The translations under genes were made by a program, and so were the position numbers. Shown in pieces: positions 36,363-37,739 of a DNA stretch of 37,739 bases (the stretch's first letter is position 1; every line of letters begins with the position of its first letter). Location: contig NZ_JAIBNX010000071.1 of the NCBI RefSeq assembly GCF_026130045.1, positions 1 to 37,739 on the forward strand. The letters run 5' to 3'. This DNA comes from Micromonospora sp. CPCC 205371. GTDB taxonomy: Bacteria > Actinomycetota > Actinomycetes > Mycobacteriales > Micromonosporaceae. The notes below the pieces were generated by a model that was given only the letters and a program-made list of their open reading frames with translations, searched no databases and had not been told where the DNA came from.

Positions 36363-37604
36363 ATGCGCCGGCTGGATTCAGCGTCGACGATGCATTGCAT
36401 GTCGAACTTTCCCCGGATACTCCGGACAGCCGCGACAGCCCTCGTCCTCGCCGTGTCCGTCACCGCGTTACCCGCGTCCGCGTCAGCGGACACCGACAAC
36501 CGCGCGCTACGCCAGGCGCTGGCCGCGATCCACGCCGCTGGTGCACCCGGCGCGTTCGCCGAAGCACGCGACGGCGGCCGCGTGTGGGCCGGCGCGACCG
36601 GCATCGCCAACCTGACCAACGCCGCGCCGACCCGCCCGCACATGCGCCACCGGGTCGGCAGCATCACCAAGACGTTCGTGGCGACGACGATCCTGCAGCT
36701 CGCCGGCGAGCGGCGCCTCGGCCTCGACGACCCGGTCGGCACGCTCCTGCCCGATGTCGTCACCGGCGAGGTTGGCGAGCGGGTGACCGTGCGGATGCTG
36801 CTCAACCACACCAGCGGCATCGGCAACTACACCGACGCGATCTTCACCACGCTCGACACTCTGGAGAGCGTGCGGACCATCACGTACACGCCGAAGGAAC
36901 TCGTCGCCATCGCGCTGGACATGCCGCGCACCGGCGAGCCAGGCGCCACGTACTCGTACTCCAACAGCAACTACATCCTCGCTGGACTGATCATCCAGCG
37001 GCTCACCGGCAACGACCCCGCCGCCGAGATCACCCGGCGCATCCTGCGGCCACTGCGGCTCACCGACACGTACTTCCCGGGCGCCGACCCGACGATCCGC
37101 CGCCCGCACGCCGGTGCGTACTTCGCCGCACTCGGCGTCCGCGATTTCAGCACCTACAACATGACCTGGGCCTGGATGGCGGGTGAGCTGATCTCCACCA
37201 CGTCGGATCTCAACGACTTCTACAAGGCGCTGTTCGGCGGCAAGCTGCTGTCTCCGGCGCTGCTCGCGCAGATGCGCACGACGGTGCCGTTCGACCCGTC
37301 GACGCCGGAGAGCGGGGGCTACGGGCTCGGCGTGTACTTCATCGACACGCCGTGCGGGCAGATCTGGGGCCACGACGGCGGCGTCGTCGGCCAGGTCACG
37401 GTGTCCTGGCACCTGCCCGACCTCGGCCGCCAGTTGACGTACGCCCAGAACTTCAGCCACTACCAGATCACGCCCGAGCTCCACCCGATCGACGCGGCGA
37501 GCCAGACCTTCTTCCTGACCGCCCTCTGCCCCGAGGAGATCCCACTCCGCTCCCCCACCTGGTCCCCCCACTTCGTCGATCAAGGGCTAATGCACGTGCT
37601 TTGA
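36363..37604 (+). CDS. Secreted serine hydrolase (beta-lactamase class C / D-Ala-D-Ala carboxypeptidase-like)
   Basis: The 413-residue protein has a signal peptide around ILRTAATALVLAVSVTALPASASA. The class C motifs are present: SITK with the nucleophile Ser100 and Lys103, a YSN motif in TYSYSNSNY at about 200, and HDG at 337-339 in place of KTG. It belongs to the broad serine beta-lactamase/DD-peptidase superfamily; members are peptidases or esterases, so calling it a resistance enzyme would be unsafe. The start may be ATG 36363 or ATG 36399, the latter directly before the signal peptide. The last nine codons lie in hairpin element 3, so the natural C terminus may have been altered. Confidence 0.88.
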   Translation: MRRLDSASTMHCMSNFPRILRTAATALVLAVSVTALPASASADTDNRALRQALAAIHAAGAPGAFAEARDGGRVWAGATGIANLTNAAPTRPHMRHRVGSITKTFVATTILQLAGERRLGLDDPVGTLLPDVVTGEVGERVTVRMLLNHTSGIGNYTDAIFTTLDTLESVRTITYTPKELVAIALDMPRTGEPGATYSYSNSNYILAGLIIQRLTGNDPAAEITRRILRPLRLTDTYFPGADPTIRRPHAGAYFAALGVRDFSTYNMTWAWMAGELISTTSDLNDFYKALFGGKLLSPALLAQMRTTVPFDPSTPESGGYGLGVYFIDTPCGQIWGHDGGVVGQVTVSWHLPDLGRQLTYAQNFSHYQITPELHPIDAASQTFFLTALCPEEIPLRSPTWSPHFVDQGLMHVL

Positions 37605-37657
37605 TCTCCGATCCGCGTGCATTCGCCCTTGATCCATGCGAATCACCTTGATCGGCG
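37578..37657 (+). repeat. Hairpin repeat element, copy 3
   Basis: Left arm GATCAAGGGCTAATGCACG (37578-37596) and right arm CGTGCATTCGCCCTTGATC (37616-37634) pair with one mismatch. The tail CATGCGAATCACCTTGATCGGCG is shared with copies 1 and 2. It overlaps the end of the serine hydrolase gene and supplies its stop codon. Confidence 0.9.
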
Positions 37658-37739
37658 CGCGGACCGGCGGCGCGGTGCGCGGCGCACACCGCCCGCCGCG
37701 CCGCACCGCCCGCGCCCCGCCGCACCGTCCGCGCCGCCG
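37658..37739. repeat. GC-rich low-complexity tract at the window end
   Basis: Repeated CCGC/GCACCG words follow element 3 up to the end of the window, resembling the tracts beside elements 1 and 2. No gene is supported. Confidence 0.65.

Overview
The window is very GC-rich, almost completely coding DNA with strong third-position G/C bias, frequent GTG starts, leaderless-looking promoters, MarR and LacI regulators, mycothiol-linked enzymes, a GAF-ANTAR protein and a CIRCE-controlled groEL. This fits a filamentous actinomycete, most likely Micromonosporaceae. That placement is inference from gene content and from a repeated hairpin element; no ribosomal gene is present to confirm it.

Layout. 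(1) 1-3200 is an accessory strip. Two same-orientation copies of an ~80-bp hairpin element and GC-rich tandem arrays bracket an aminoglycoside-phosphotransferase-like kinase. They are followed by a frameshifted DUF222/HNH endonuclease and a tyrosine-recombinase remnant. (2) 3228-6255 holds a MarR/oxidoreductase divergent pair with clear operators, a VOC protein and an AlkZ/YcaQ-like winged-helix protein. (3) 6286-14170 is carbohydrate cluster A: a LacI repressor, then divergently two CUT1-type permeases, a lipoprotein binding protein, a 2-hydroxyacid dehydrogenase, a GH43 glycosidase and an alpha/beta hydrolase in a tightly overlapping operon. Two matching LacI-type operators and a good promoter lie in the divergent gap. 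(4) 14175-19468 holds an App1-like phosphatase, a GT87 membrane glycosyltransferase, a mycothiol-type pair (MDMPI-like protein and a frameshifted DsbA/Rv2466c-like protein) with a divergent MarR, and an AAC(3)-like acetyltransferase.

(5) 19458-22217 is the most interesting region. A MarR gene and an EamA exporter diverge from one perfect 33-bp palindrome that holds both -10 boxes and both start codons. Directly behind the exporter is a 19-codon leader peptide with eight alanine codons, an alternative hairpin, an intrinsic terminator with a GAAA loop and seven U, and then a standalone, truncated alanyl-tRNA-synthetase catalytic domain. The parts read as ribosome-mediated attenuation sensing alanyl-tRNA charging, wired to an AlaRS paralog and an exporter.

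(6) 22208-27095 looks like a stress block: BON protein, two small conserved-looking proteins, a fatty-acid desaturase, a GAF-ANTAR protein and an orphan groEL with CIRCE. (7) 27154-36282 is carbohydrate cluster B on the minus strand: LacI, a GH36 alpha-galactosidase, a binding protein, two permeases and a secreted GH39-like multi-domain glycosidase, with two TGTGA-type palindromic operators. Neither sugar cluster has its own ATPase, so both probably use a shared MsiK-type ATPase encoded elsewhere. (8) The window ends with a secreted serine hydrolase whose last codons run into a third copy of the hairpin element.
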